NCBI GenBank assembly: GCA_003184365.1
Contig: NKYR01000012.1
Coordinates: 124,001 to 188,000 of the forward strand
Direction of reading: 5' to 3'
Source: Evernia prunastri
Lineage: Eukaryota > Ascomycota > Lecanoromycetes > Lecanorales > Parmeliaceae
DNA: 64,000 bases
The notes under the pieces are model-generated. The model was not told where the DNA came from, did no database searches, and was given only the letters and a program-made list of their open reading frames with translations. Below are positions 1-12,641 of this stretch, piece by piece. Made by a program: the position numbers and the translations under genes. How positions within the stretch are numbered: position 1 is the first letter of the stretch; each line of letters opens with the position of its first letter.

Positions 1-54
1 ATGCTTGTATATCATGTCGCGGATTTCGCGGGGGAGTCCCACGAAGCTGGCCAT
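1..54 (-). CDS. F-box-like (2EXR-type) protein, N-terminal fragment
   Basis: The minus strand opens with an ATG at 54..52 and reads 18 codons to the window edge: MASFVGLPREIRDMIYKH. The LPxEIRxxIY signature is the start of the F-box-like/2EXR domain found in many filamentous-fungal proteins. It normally sits within the first residues, which supports this ATG. Only the N terminus is visible, so the substrate and total length are unknown. Members of the family are usually cytoplasmic or nuclear proteins of unknown target. Confidence 0.6.
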   Translation of the reverse strand, partial: MASFVGLPREIRDMIYKH

Positions 55-2195
55 CGTTCGAGTTGATTGGAGTTGGTTGCAGGGGCTTTCGAGGCTGCCT
101 TTTGCATTTCTATTGGCGAAGAGATGGAAAAGGTGCAGAGGGCAGTTATGGGCTTAGAAGTGCTTGCACATCTGCGAGGTGGTAAGAGGTTTGCGGTTTG
201 CCCCTTTGTCCTTTGGGAACTCACAGCTTTTTCTACCAGGGTCTGGAGTGAAATATATCTGTTGTACAATATATTGAGTGGACTGAGGAGTATCTAATGA
301 TAGGAGGGGTATGATTGAATACTCTTTACTTATTCATGAGTGAGGCCCCAAGGCGTCAAAGGCCCCACCAGGCACCAGAGTCCTGAGCCGCAGGCCATGC
401 CCCACTAGATAGGAGAGTGCTCGGCCCCGGGTGCCGATCTGGAGATAGGGTCCCCAGCCTCGCATCTAGAAATCATTATCCCGGAACCCAGGTCCCTATT
501 AGGCTGTGTGATCACTAATCTCCAGAAAAGACGCTCACGAGGATGATACCCTCGAGAGTACCGGGCAGAGTAGCACCTCTCCGCACAGTCCGCCCTTTTA
601 CCCCTAAAATATTGAGAACAACTGTGGTTTCTGATCATAATCGACGTGTCGACTCCCGAAGTAGCCTTTCGATCTTGGCCCGTACCGGACATAAATGTGT
701 GCCGAGCCAGGCCACTAGTGTAGTAGGGCTGTTCGTCACTAGGTATTTCTAACGGTGTCAATGAAAGTCACGTGCAAATGCAACCGTGTTTTGACGATGC
801 GCACCGCAGTCCAGGAAATCGCGCATGGGAAGCCTGCTGGCCTCCATGATGTCGTTGGCTGCTTGCAAGCTTGATCTGCAGGACCATCTGGAAGAACGCC
901 ATTCCTCTTCCCCGCTGCTTCTGTAGCAAAGGTGGGGTATGCAACGGAAAATGCTGCGGAAGCCAATGCAACCGTAAGACGGAGATGGTATTTTTTCTTG
1001 GTGGGGTACAATACGGATTCGGACCCGTTAACGGAAAATCCTACCGAAGTGTACGCCCGAGGATCCATTGGTAAAATTCGGCAAATCGTCACGTCCTTAG
1101 GGTTCAATTCGGTACGGAGGGGTGCAGTTCAGTAAGAATCTCATTTTTGGAGGTATGCCCCTCTTATCTTCCAAGGTGCAAATGTGCACCGTACTTACTG
1201 GTATATTCTGCTTGAAAGTACAAGTTCAAGAGCTTAGATCTATTTTCCTTTTGTCCTTCAGCATTGAGGTGCAGACACTGCTGGTTGGTATCTGCATCGT
1301 CCAGTAGAAAAAGCAGGTTGTGGATGACACGGCAAAATCCCAAGCGAATCTGGAGCGAGTAAGATTAGGATCGGCAAGAAACGGGCGAAGTGATTTGAGA
1401 GAAGGCAGAGTACGCTGAGTTTTTGAATAAACAGACTCTGTCCGACAGTGAAGCAGAAGGACTGTAGGTTGGCTGTATGCATTCATGGCAAGAATAGACT
1501 CAGCCTTCCCTGCTGTCAGCCTATCAGCTGGCTTACTGCCTGCTTTGGTAAAGTTTTCAGGGCGGCCCAACTTGATACTAGACATTTTCTGACCACACGG
1601 AGCAACTTCTTAAATAGACTTGATCGACGACCTTTCGCGCCTAACATCAAGTATTTATTGGGGTTCACTGCCCGTCTTCTTCTTCTTCTTTTTCACTACT
1701 TCCCAAATCCACACTATACTACATATATAATCCTCCAAAAGCATGTCAGCGCTCGTAGTAGCCTTCTGCTTGCGTTTCTGTATAAATACTATACTTCTTT
1801 GACTGGGCTGTGATGGGTGACCCTGTGCAGAGACCTTGATACCTTGCGCACAACCATCAAGGAATGACATCGAGGCGCGACCTTGGAGAAAGGCGGCAAG
1901 AAATTGGAGAGACACATGACCCTCGCTCCGATCGCCGACAAGTCGCGTTGCACATTTGGAGGGGCAGCTACCTCTCGATCACCGCGTGAGACGGAAAGCC
2001 GAACGCATGGACCACTCAGAAAGAGCCGAGACGACGGTACCCTCCCTCTGTTGCCACTTCATTCTGCAACCACTGCAAATGCGCTACGTGCTAACATCTA
2101 CCCATGTCAGTCCATCATCCATCGGACTTCAGTCTCAAATGCGAGACCGTCGCCGAGCGTCAACTTGACCCGGCGATGTCTTCGTTTGGAGGTGA
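55..2195. other. Long gene-poor interval
   Basis: No convincing gene was found. Open frames on both strands are short and lack family motifs. A TTC microsatellite of about five units lies near 1675-1691. A minus-strand frame from an ATG at about 1065 has a hydrophobic alanine-rich stretch followed by a few cysteines, but nothing else supports it. The 380-760 segment is more GC-rich than its flanks and may be old repeat DNA; no terminal repeats were seen. Confidence 0.4.
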
Positions 2196-2327
2196 TGTTC
2201 GAGGGTATGGCTGCGAGTGTCTGCAACACCGGAAACTGAAGATGTCCCTGTCGAGCCCGCTTCTCCCTCTCACTGTAGACCGGAACCAAGCTACGCTGGA
2301 GGACGCATTCCTCATCACCATCGGGCT

Positions 2328-2579
2328 ATGAGCTATGACGGTGAGCGTCTTCAAGATCATGATATGAGCGGACTTGATCAGCGGCCTAATGTTCACAGCA
2401 GAAGGATCACTAGCACGGCGCCACCGGTCGAGCTCTATGATGAGAGGCTAAAGCGACGAAAGCATGAGATGCTGGACAGAGAGATCCAGGAAAGGGAAGA
2501 TGCAGTCGCGGTGAGGGAGAGAGCTCGTAGGGACAGGGCGGACTTAGAGAAGATCTATCGTGGACCTCCTAGGCCTTGA
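2328..2579 (+). CDS. Small hypothetical charged protein
   Basis: An ATG at 2328 opens an 83-codon frame ending with TGA at 2577-2579. The frame is also open upstream to a stop at 2193, so it could be the last exon of a longer gene. The C-terminal half is very rich in Arg, Glu and Asp (for example DEREIQEREDAVAV-like heptads around codons 44-70) and would favour a helix or coiled coil. No family was recognised. It may be a real small gene, an exon remnant or a chance frame. Confidence 0.25.
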   Translation: MSYDGERLQDHDMSGLDQRPNVHSRRITSTAPPVELYDERLKRRKHEMLDREIQEREDAVAVRERARRDRADLEKIYRGPPRP

Positions 2580-3619
2580 ATGGGCAGGATAGGGGAAGAT
2601 GTTTGGTCAGAGATCGAGTCGATCACAAGTTGTTGGAGGGGAAGGACATTAGAGTCGTCCAGCTCGCGCTGCTTCGGCCACAGAGAACACATCTAGTTTG
2701 ACCAAAAACCAATCGGTCGCATGTCCCATTGCGCGTTTGTTGAGGCCGTACGTAGGAATGATAGTCGTCCTATTGAAAGGAGATACGCGCGGTAAAGCCA
2801 AGCATACAGTAATAGAAACGAGAAAATATGTCTGGTGCTTGCTGGATGAAAGAAGTGACAATGATCATCATACCCGCCAAGTGCGCCATCCGCGTGGTTC
2901 TCGCGTAGTGTGGCCACGCCAAATGATGAATATCTCCTGAACAACCCTCCTTCAATCCCTCCCAGGACGCCGAGATGAATATTCGACTCGTGTTGATCCA
3001 AGGTCCATATGGTTGTGCACTCGAAGAAGGGCTCGCTTCTTCAAAACATGAACGATTGCAGCACCACCTTCGCAAAGAACGCTTCTTTCACTACTTATTG
3101 CCATTGCCTTCTGGGCGGCACCATTTTTTCCCTTGGCTTGCACTCGGGCTCGGAATGACTTCTTTCCGCTGGCGTTCGCACCGCTCAACACGATTGGTCG
3201 GATTTCAAAACCTGGCTGGGTTGTAAACGCGCCAAATTCAATAACCGTTTCGGCGCCTTCACTGTTGCGATGATCATCATTCTAAGGTCTATAAAATCGA
3301 TGTAGAGAATGTTTTGGCTCGGAAGAAGACGCTCCCTCTGTATACCCACACGAACGGGTGATATTTAAGTGCTAGCAGTGACATAGGTGCGCTTGTCAAT
3401 CAGCAAATAAGAGAATGAAATTTGGAGATTGTGTCTTGACGCAGGTTGGAGTGGTGGTGCTGCCGAGCCCTTGCCGAGGTCTTCTAGTCCCATTTTGGAC
3501 AATTTGGAGTATTGTTCTAAGAGATATAGAATCCGAGAGCTGATAAATGGTGCTGAAGGAAAGATCCGCTTGCCGACTCTGCTCCGTTTGCATACTTTGG
3601 CCATGCAAGGTTTTTTCCA
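2580..3619. other. Intergenic, no gene recognised
   Basis: Overlapping short frames occur on both strands, none with an ATG, a motif and splice sites that agree. The right end is the 3' flank of the F-box gene that ends at 3620. Confidence 0.4.
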
Positions 3620-4874
3620 TCATAAGCCGGAAATCTTACCTTCCTTTCTCAATCCCTGTATCATCCTAACAATCTCCTCCACATCTCGCCAAATCCTCCT
3701 TCTATTTCGCAAGCCTTTCACATCCTCACAGCAGAGCTTCCACTTGCAATACCAGTCATACCAATCAACACTAGCCACCTCCAGATCCTTCATTTCATAC
3801 AACCATGGCATGTCCTCTAATAAGAGTCTGCGAAACAGGATTGTGGGAAGCTGTCGAAATGCTGGCGTGGCGAGCCTCAGATTCGCGATGTCTTTGGATC
3901 CTAAATGATCTAGAATCATACTGGTAATCTCTGCCGAGAGCACCGCAAATGGGTCCTCTACTATATTCGACCCATCAAACTCTTTACCACAGTCGAATGT
4001 GGCCGTTTTGATGGCGCTAGATGCTGGAGGTAGAAGCAGTTGTGAGAGGCCGGGAATGTCTGTAGGGTTCGCAGCGAGGTACTCATTGCCGGGTTCATGC
4101 CTCCACCATTGTTCGCTACCGCTTCTGACCGCAGGATCGCGAGGGAAATCTTGGAAGAAGGTTTCGTAGTCGCACAAGAGCTAAATCGTGCTCGACGGTC
4201 AGCATTCGGCAAATTGCTGGTTGCGAAAAAGAGGCTTACCTCACGCCAATAGAAAAGGCCTTCGATATCAATTCTGCCAATGCGGATTTCGCAAACCTTT
4301 TTATAAATATCGAAGCATGTGGGATGAAATGGAAGACCGAACTCGGGATCTCCGCCCTAGGATAAGTTTGGTTAGCTCATTGTTTACTAGTAGCAATGGA
4401 GCCCATACAACACACCGTATTACAGATGCAAATGTCATCCACACCATGTCTGACAGGCTTGATATCCTCAAGAGCAGACTCGTCCGGAGAACCGTCGCCG
4501 ACGCCAGTCAAAAAGTAGTCGCTCTCGATTTCGAAATACTGATCACCATCCTCAGGCATCCAGTCGGGATCCTTCTTGACCAAACACTGGACGGCGCGAC
4601 ATCCTTTCATCTCGGCCAACGAGATCCGGTGTCCGGAGTATCCATCTTCACACTCACAGCCGGGACCAGCAACGTGCTCTGCGCTGCCATCTCCATGGTT
4701 GGATATCGTACAACCGGACCCTTCGGGGCACACCGAGTCGCGTTCCTCCCCTCCCTCAACAAAGCCGTCGCCGGAGTATGCCCAGGCGGCTTGTTCGGGT
4801 TCGTCGGCTCGGCGTAGACGCGCGATGGCGAAGGTGACCCCGCAGAGCTGACACATTGTCTCGCAGTAACCCAT
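3620..4874 (-). CDS. F-box domain protein, three exons
   Basis: Exons are complement 4416..4874, 4240..4356 and 3620..4180. Two 59-nt introns (GTGTGT..CTAG and GTAAGC..TTTAG), both phase 0, give a 378-aa protein. The N terminus starts MGYCETMCQLCGV, a cysteine pair as in many fungal F-box proteins. The middle carries the HPTCFDI and CDYETFFQDFPRD blocks that typically precede the F-box in this family. The F-box itself is at about residues 267-312 (DPFAVLSAEITSMILDHL, then LRLATPAFRQLP). Such proteins recruit targets to SCF ubiquitin ligases through Skp1; the target is unknown. The splice phases join cleanly and no lesion was seen. Confidence 0.85.
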
Positions 4875-6054
4875 TGTAGGTAGAGATGTCTGAGCAAGTG
4901 GAGAATAGACAGAGAATGATTGCGACAAGCTGACGAGATATAACGATCTACTGAGTTTAGGCAACAGGCTCGTCGAAACTAGATCTGAGTAGCGGCAAGC
5001 TACAACTTCATTGATACTTGGTCTGCCTACAATATATCAGGTTTTTTCTGTTGGAAGGCCGTCAAACTGTACACGTATTACCTTAGTCCAGCGCTACGGG
5101 CAGGAATAGGATGTTTTGCTTCAAGAGCTTCACGGTCACTGGCTGAGGTTAGGTAGTGACTTTCTTCCTAGCTCTTAGCTAACTACTAATAAACTAGTGG
5201 ATTGAAAGGACCTCGTATTCGGCTAACGCCAGGACTTGCGCGACTCGGTCTTTATTATTTTACGACGCCCAGGTAAGACCCACCTGTGTAGGTATATACA
5301 TTGTGTCGGTGACTTGATCTCAGATGCAGAGTGAGTCTTGAGCTGTGAAAATGACCAAGGGTACGATTGGTGAAATGCAAGGAGTGACCCGGAAGACGAG
5401 GAAAGGCAGAGTTCGCACGAAGTCTGAAAATATCACATCTTGCCACGCCACAATTAGACGTCGGAATGCAGCTCATAGGAAGGAGCAGGCACAGAAGTTT
5501 CTCTTGACGAGCCCCACGGAAAACGTCGTGCAGGAGACGATGGTATTCCGCCTCCAGTGCACTCATGCTTGGCCGAGAACTCGCATTGGTTCCTTCAACT
5601 CCCCTGGCAGGCACGACGTAGATCTTTATGTCGCTACGGAACAGTAGCGCGAAATAGCGGTTACGTGCATGAACGTCCATGGGCACTTGAGGGATTTATG
5701 AAATCAGAGAGATATGGTCGATGTTGGGTCGCGGTGTAAGTGATTGGAGTCGCCTACCCTGTTTGGTCCTTATTATGCAGTGTTTTTTATTGGGAACAGC
5801 CCACAAGGCTTCTGGGCGAGTCACTGGGCAATCGATTGGCCATTTTGTAATGAGCTCCCCACAATTGACGGCTTGGTGCGTTCAGCTCAGCCCCACACCA
5901 CTCGACGAGGCATACAACAGTATTGCTTTGGTCAGCCTCCTCCCCTTTCCCCCCTCCGGAGTTTTGCGGGATAAATATCTGCGAGTGCTTCCCACCCCCC
6001 GCGAGTCTCACGATCACAATTCCTGTGAACTGTAACTTTGCAGTCTCGGTATCT
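4875..6054. other. Intergenic before the first NLR relic
   Basis: A 99-codon plus-strand frame from ATG 5351 is rich in Lys and Arg early on but has no recognisable family. An opposite-strand frame covers the same bases. Neither can be preferred. The last 100 bp before 6055 are pyrimidine-rich and could be promoter. Confidence 0.35.
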
Positions 6055-9000
6055 ATGGCGGACCCGATCTCGATCATCGGTCTTCTCAGCACAGCAGCTA
6101 CCCTCACGAAGACCGTACTGGACTATGCATCTTCTGTGAAAGACGCTCCAAGCAATTTGGAAGACTTGAAGCGTGAACTCGCAAGTCTCCATAATGCTTT
6201 CGCACTTCTTTCCCAACTTTTGGACAGTCAGAACCACAATGAAGGCTTCGAGGAAGTTTCCGCACTGTATGAAACCGCCGCGGTGCGTTCTATACCCCGT
6301 GCATTCCTTAGATATTGAATCTCCTGACTCTGTAATTGAGTAGCATGTGGTGACCATACTCAAAGATTTCCAAGCAAGATTGGAAAATCAGAGAACAACG
6401 ACGGGTATGCGAAAGCTTTACAACCAATTCAAATGGCCATTTGATAGGGCCAAGAACCAAGAGCTTCTTGAAACGATTCACAGATACGCACAGATATTTG
6501 ACTTCGCTTTGACAGTCGAGGGAAGCAAAATGCTTTCACAGACCTCTTGGAAGGTTTCAGAGGTCTTGAGAGCTTCGCAAAGGTATACTCACTTTCTGAC
6601 TTTCTTTTTCGCCGGTCAGAACCAGCCTAGTCTCTTTCCAGGAGCAGGTCTTCGTCTCAATGTCATTCGCGACTTACTCGGCTTTCTCTTGAATACCTGA
6701 GCCCGCTCATATGGTTGTTATCTGTCATACTTCAATATATGGCAGACTTCTGGTTAGCATCTTAGCTCAAACTCTGGTGATACTCTGGCTTGTGGAAGAT
6801 GTCTAAGTATCTCGATTTCTCTCTCGGGCAGTCCTGCCCTCAGTGGCGTATTTGTTCGTTCTTCATACGGGCCTATCTCATAACATCGAAAGGAGAAGAA
6901 CGGCCTCAAGCTCTATCTCGAACTGCATACTGACCACGAAGACAACAGTACTTCTCAAACCTTGTCTGACATTCTTCTCGCGATTGTTGCGCTTCCAGAC
7001 CACACAGATATCATGGCCGAGCTCAAGCAGCTTCGGTCTCAGTTGTATGACGGTCAAAAACAACGGGAACACCAAGATCAAGGTTTCCTTCGACAGCTAT
7101 CGACGCTCGATTTTACGGCCAAGCAAAAAGAGTCCTACAGCAAGCGATATGGCAGCACAGGTCAGTGGCTGTTGGACAGTCCAGAATTTGAAGCATGGCT
7201 CAATTCAGAAGACTGTCAACACTCAGTCCTTTGGTATCCGGGAAATCCTGGTGTGGGTAAGACAGTCATTACATCTATTGCTGTCAACTACGTTACGGAA
7301 ATCTCTGCGGAAGAGAAAGCTGCCGTCGTCTACATCTACTGCGATTATGCAAACGTTCAAACCTCCTCTGTAGCATATCTGCTTGGCAGCATGATCCGCC
7401 AGCTAGCAGCGCAGACATCTCATGCAAGGACGATCGCAGAGCTCAAAGCATCTTTGGAAAAAATCGTGAAGACCAGAAACATGACAGAGGAGGAGCTTTC
7501 TTCCTGGGCCGAGATCCTATCGAGGGATTTTGACGTGGTTTATACGTTCGTCGACGCCTTGGACGAATGTCCTGAGGCCAGCAGAGACAGGTTATTGATA
7601 CGTCTTAATCAATACAGCTTGGGGACCATGCGAGTCTTTCTCACCTCTCGCCTTAACATTGATGTAACATTAAGATTACCTCATGCAATACGAGCTGAGA
7701 TCGCAGCGGCTAGTGAGGACATTATCGCCTACGTGGAATCCAAGATTCACGAAACCAAAACACTGGCGAAGTGGACCGCCAGAGACCCAAGTTTAAAAGG
7801 ACACATTACCCATAAAATTTTCCGTCAGGCTGATGGCATGTTTCTTCTTGCCTGGCTGCAGGTTAAGAGCTTAGGCAATCAAACATCCATCAAAGGGGTT
7901 CGCGCTGCGCTTGAAAAACTGCCAAAAGATCTCTTTTCCATGTATGATCAGACGATTGGGAGGATACGCGATCAGCCAGAGGAGCATGCAAAATTAGGGA
8001 TCAAGGCCTTGTCATTGATATGCGGCGCGACGAGGCCACTGGAAATTGACGAAGTACGCCATGCTCTAGCTATAGAACCAGGTGATACTGGCCTTGACTC
8101 GGAGGCTCTTATAGACCTTGATATCTTGCTCAGCGCTACCGCTGGTCTCGTGATGACCTACCAAGTATATGATTATGAGCAAGGATGCTTCAGACTTGTG
8201 CATTCCACACTGCAAGAATACTGTGAACAATTTCAAGGGCACCTGCTCTTCGACTCAAACCTCGATATGGCAAGAGTGTGCATTTCGTATTTGTCGTTGA
8301 ACGAGTTTGGAAGGGGGGCGTGTGGCACCTCGGAGCTTTATTACAAGCGCAGCCCCGACTTTTACTTTTTCAATTACGCAGCTGAGAATTGGACTTATCA
8401 CTTCGGGAAGTGCAGACGGAGCTTATGGATCAAGTCCTTGCCTTTGTCCGGGAAAACTCGAAAGTTTTCGCTTTGCTTGAAGAATTCGACTATAGATATT
8501 TCACTGGTGATGCTTTACAAACCTCCAACGACCACCCTTTAGACCCCCTCTTTCTTGCTGCACACTTCCACCTATCGGAATTGTTTTCGAGATTGATCGC
8601 ATCTCAGGACGTCAATGCTAGTAGAAACAGTCTCGGGGAGACACTTCTACTTCGAGCCGTGGACGTAGAACCATGGCAGAAAGGTGGGAGACCATTCTAC
8701 ACTCGTTTCACCCACAAAGAACCATCGCAGAAAGTTCGGATATCAACGTTCAAGTCAACTTTCCTTCAGCCTCGGGATGCAGATCAATATGACATGGTTC
8801 AAATGATACTTGATTTTAACGCTGACGTCGACGCGAGAAACCGATTGGGTATGACCGCCGCATTCCTCGCAGCAGGGAGCGGGAACGGCGGAATCCTATG
8901 CCTGCTTTTGGATCGTGGCGCTAACGTTAACGCCCGATCGCACAGCGGTGATTCATTACTGCATGTTGCGGCTAAGAACGAACAGCGAGTAGACATCATG

Positions 9001-9618
9001 CAATTTTTACTAGGCAGGGGAGCTGATGTCAGCGCTCTCAATGAGAGACAGCAAAGTCCGGCTCACGTCGCAGCAAGTCATTCGACTTCGGCGATGTTAG
9101 ACTGTTTGATTGACATTGGGGCACCGTATGATACGGCAGACGAGCAAGGTGTGACGCCCGTTCTGGTTGCCACAGAACAAGGTCAGGTGGAGACACTAGA
9201 AGCACTTATCAGACGGGGGGCTTGTCTTGATCTCATGTAATCCACGGGAACGACACTCCTGCATCTTGCAGTCTCGAGTGATTGGCCTGAGCCCAAGATC
9301 GTCGAAATCTTGATACGCACACAACTTGTCAATGTGAAAGATATAAAAGGGCGGACACCCTTACATCACGTTTACTTTATGTCCGCCCAAATTTCTGCCT
9401 TTCCCATGGGCCGAGCGGGATCCATTGATGATATCATACGACAGCTGGTTGAGGGAGGTGGCTCCGAAACAATCATCGATGCAGATGGGCGAATTCCGAA
9501 AGATTATTTGAATTGGTCCACTGATGAACATAAACGGCGATGGAAGCACGAGTACCATTGTCTAGTTCACTCCTTTGGTGACAAATGGAATCGAAGTCCT
9601 CATGAAGCCACAATCTAG
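6055..9618 (+). pseudogene. NLR-like relic 1: HeLo-like, NACHT, ankyrin; broken
   Basis: ATG 6055 starts MADPISIIGLLSTAATLTKT, a HeLo-like STAND N-terminal domain. A 61-nt intron (6283..6343) follows, then the rest of that domain to 6582. From about 6884 the frame encodes a linker and a NACHT domain with Walker A GNPGVGKT (near 7240) and Walker B VYTFVDALDEC (near 7540-7570). Ankyrin repeats follow. The gene is broken. A single base is missing near 8403-8406, where NYAAENWTYHF continues one frame away as REVQTELMDQ. An in-frame TAA at 9238-9240 interrupts repeats that continue in the same frame to 9618. The 6583-6883 stretch could not be joined by clean splice phases. Intact relatives are cytoplasmic immune or incompatibility receptors. 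Confidence 0.8.
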
Positions 9619-10833
9619 CATATCAGCGTATCTGAAGAAAGCTCGGACATCTGCGAAGAAAGAGAGGAAGAGTATCAAGTAAGCGACCAGCTGGTCACTT
9701 GTACGAACCGGGAGGCAATTCTAACTCCGTCCCCCCACTGCTCTAATGTTGAGACGGACATGTAGAATCTAATGGCATGTCAGAAGGGCGAAGTGGAGCT
9801 CGCTGCAGGTGAATCGGCAAGGTCACAGGTGGAATCCAAATCACGTCACTTCCAATCACTCGTCAGCTCAGCCGCGAATCTTTCCTATATTTTTAGAGAG
9901 GTCTCATGTTGGTGTGCTCTCGACATTCAGATATTGAGCTATATAGCAGATTCTCGTTCTCTCTTTACACAGAAGCTGTGACAGAACGGATCTGACGGGC
10001 GTTATTTTTGGGACCCATCATCTGAAGGAAGCGCAAGCGGAGGCAGTTGCGACCATGTGTTGAGGAAACTTGACTGACAGATGCTCGTGGAAATGGCGGG
10101 AGGACTTGTACGAATAACGATTATCCGATCTTCGCGAGGCTAAATGGAACGGGTGCGTGTCTTCTCTTTGGAACGTTCTTTATGAAATGAGATCAGCACA
10201 GCATTGCCCATCAATATGTGAAGGTTTCTTCAGCTATATCAGTCCCCCAAACTCTCTTTGTATTTTTGTACACGTTGCCTCTCTGTCATGATATCGCGAT
10301 AATCCTTTCGTGCGCTCTCCGGAGCCTCGGCAGATCTGTAGGCGATAGCACCAAATCACCGACCAACACATACCCTTGTGCGAATGTCATTGAACGCAGA
10401 ATGACACCAGATAATTAGACGTCAAGTCCAGCCCGGATCCCTCCCAAGGCCTTTGCATGGTCTTCCTGGAACCTCTTCGCGTGCCAACTGTCTGTTACAT
10501 ACCGAAGACGACCCAATCACCCTCAAACGCTCATACCTCATGCTCATCTAAGCTCAGCACAACTCGGCCCCCCAGGCAGTTCTTTCGTGGGGGGTATCTG
10601 CAGGAGTCTCCCTCATTAGCTGCTGTGCGTCGTCCTTTGGGTATCCACAATTTTCAAGAAAACCCCAGCCCCTTCAGCATGCAACAACAACATCTTTCAC
10701 TTCTTCCCGGCCGGTGGAGCATAGGATTTACCAAGGCTGAGAGTAATGCCACATTTTCAGCTGAGTGTTGACTAGCTCAGGTCTAACCCGGTGTAGCTTA
10801 GTGACCTTAAACTAAGGCTGACAGCCTAACATC
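9619..10833. other. Intergenic between NLR relic 1 and the LTR element
   Basis: No gene or repeat was recognised. The interval ends with ACATC at 10829-10833, the left copy of the target duplication of the adjoining retroelement. Confidence 0.4.
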
Positions 10834-10962
10834 TGTTGGAATTTGCCGCCAAGCTTCCCAGCCACCTCGTATTTCCAGCCTCCTGATTTATTACTGTACA
10901 TAATACATGGCTCGGAGAGGTTTTTGGAACAATCAAGTCATCTTTTCTACATAATTTCAACA
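10834..10962 (+). repeat. Left (5') LTR, 129 bp
   Basis: Starts TGTTGGAATTTG and ends TTTCAACA. It is nearly identical to the copy at 12147. It is preceded by the target duplication ACATC. Confidence 0.88.
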
Positions 10963-11289
10963 GGTTATAAGCCCAGTTTTGACGCTTTATTACGCTGCTG
11001 CATATATCGTCGTCGTCAATATATGAACACCCTCTGTACGAGTAACACCTGTGATCTCGAGCACTACCGTATCAAAGTTGGATCTGTTCTCTCACTATCA
11101 TCAAAATCTCGCAAAATATCTGTCCAACGCGTCGCTTTGAATCTGTCTTTCAAGTCGTCTATTCGTCAGCTTACGAACGAGAATTATTTCTTATAACTTA
11201 TAAATATTAGAGTCCTACTGCGAAAACAGAAGCTATTAAAGTATACTTAAGAGATCTTCGTCTCTACACTAATCCTCAATGCTCTGATT

Positions 11290-11956
11290 AAATAAAAGAA
11301 GTCCTTTAAAGAAGCTGTCGATATCATAACATCTATTATTAGTGATTCTGTTAAACAACGTCTTTCGACTCACGAATTTAACTGTGAATATCTTATGTGA
11401 TCTCGCTTGATCGCTCGTTTTTTTTTTCACTGAAGACGACGAATTCATGCGACTTATCAAGAAGAATTACACTCTGAAATTCACGAGTTTTGATATCATA
11501 ACGATATATCTCACTCATATCAAATAACTGAAAGAACGAATTACGGCTACGAATGTCGTTCTTACGTCGGATAAATAGATTATTCTCTATCTCGCCATAT
11601 CTCTTTCCGACGATCTTCAGTACTTGACGAAGATTTGAAATCTGACGTCTGACATAACGACTGATAAAGTAAGAACAATGCTTTTGAAAGAGAAGAGAAA
11701 ACGAGAAAATAAGAATACGGAGGAGAGATATGCACTTAGCTTCTTTGCAGGTGAGAAGATTGAGGCTGAAACTGAGAACGAGACTATCAAGTCTCTTTGT
11801 AGGACTTGTGAAAAGATTCATGGATCTGTGTGTTGGGACGAGCAGTCGGATTTGATATCTGATTGGCTGAAAGAAAAGAGACAACAGGGTACGAAGCGGA
11901 AGCACGATGACGATCAGTCTAGCATGGCACATGCACATTTGGTATTCAGTTTCTGA
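11290..11956 (+). pseudogene. Decayed retroelement gag
   Basis: The plus strand carries a broken Gag-like frame. Recognisable blocks include LKERITATNVVLTSDK near 11528-11575 and DDLQYLTKI near 11609-11635, followed by NLTSDITTDKVRTML. Stops sit where Gln or Trp are expected: TAA before LKER (11525), TAG after SDK (11576) and TGA after LTKI (11636). These are C-to-T or G-to-A changes. The open 3' part (11678..11956) ends with a zinc-knuckle-like CRTCEKIHGSVCW. Gag packages element RNA; this copy cannot make a full protein. Confidence 0.7.
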
Positions 11957-12146
11957 GTATAAAGGGCTTGTTATTTCGTGGGTGTGTTACGTCAGAAAGA
12001 CGTGTTGCCCAGGAAGGGTATTACTCATGGGAAGGGCGTCGTGTTACACTTCAAAGGCGTGTTACATCAGGACGGTGTGTTGTGACCAGGAATGTCTGAA
12101 TAGTTAGACGTTTTTTGGTGGACTGGGGTAGTTGTCTGCAGGGGCG

Positions 12147-12275
12147 TGTTGGAATTTGTCGTCAAGCTTTCCAGCCACCTCGTATTTCCAGCCTCCTGAT
12201 TTATTACTGTACATAATACATGGCTCGAGGAGGTTTTTGGAACAATCAAGTCATCTTTCCTACATAATATCAACA
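12147..12275 (+). repeat. Right (3') LTR, 129 bp
   Basis: Same length and ends as the left LTR and followed by ACATC. Five short CGTGTTRC-like motifs are scattered in the 100 bp before it, inside the element. Confidence 0.88.
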
Positions 12276-12641
12276 ACATCCATTGTGAGGATCGGCCATG
12301 GCCATCTCAGCCTCACGCTATAACCGACAAACGTGGCTTCTTTCTGGAATCTGCTGTTATTCAGAACTGCAGCAAGTTTCTGTATCTGTCCGTCAAAGTC
12401 CAAGCTAGATCTGGCACGGTCCAGTAACATCATCCGGGAAATGAGAAGATACTGGAAGCACAGGCCTTTTGTTTCATATTCGTTGGCGAGCACAGATTAT
12501 AGGACAAGCCTCGGCAAATAAAAGTGTTTTTGCATCACTGGTCTGACATGGCAGTTCATGACCAAGATAGATGCACACGCCTTACCTTGCCGAGGAACTA
12601 AGCTCCCATTTCGCCGGAAAACACAGAGTGACTGAGAGGCA

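Larger units (their letters stand above)
10834..12275 (+). mobile_element. Gag-only LTR retroelement, probably copia-type
   Basis: Two 129-bp direct repeats (10834..10962 and 12147..12275), both starting TGTTGGAATTTG and ending CAACA, enclose 1184 bp. The 5-bp sequence ACATC sits immediately outside both ends (10829..10833 and 12276..12280), which is a target-site duplication. Just inside the left LTR lies GGTTATAAGCCC, a plausible primer-binding site. A short purine-rich run (GCAGGGGCG) precedes the right LTR. The interior holds only a decayed gag, with no protease, integrase or reverse transcriptase. The element is therefore non-autonomous. The TGTTGGAAT start and gag character suggest Ty1/copia. 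The LTRs differ at about 7 of 129 positions, mostly transitions, so the insertion is not recent. Confidence 0.85.

Noticed and set aside
405..761. Overlapping 70-118 codon frames in a GC-richer block
   Set aside because: No motif, no ATG in one frame, and opposite-strand conflict; it could be old repeat DNA but no repeat ends were seen.
5255..5686. 143-codon minus frame opposite a 99-codon plus frame
   Set aside because: Neither has a recognisable domain or splice support, and each weakens the case for the other.
11393..11938. 181-codon minus-strand frame in the LTR element
   Set aside because: The plus strand shows recognisable, though broken, gag blocks; the minus frame is open only because of AT-rich decay.
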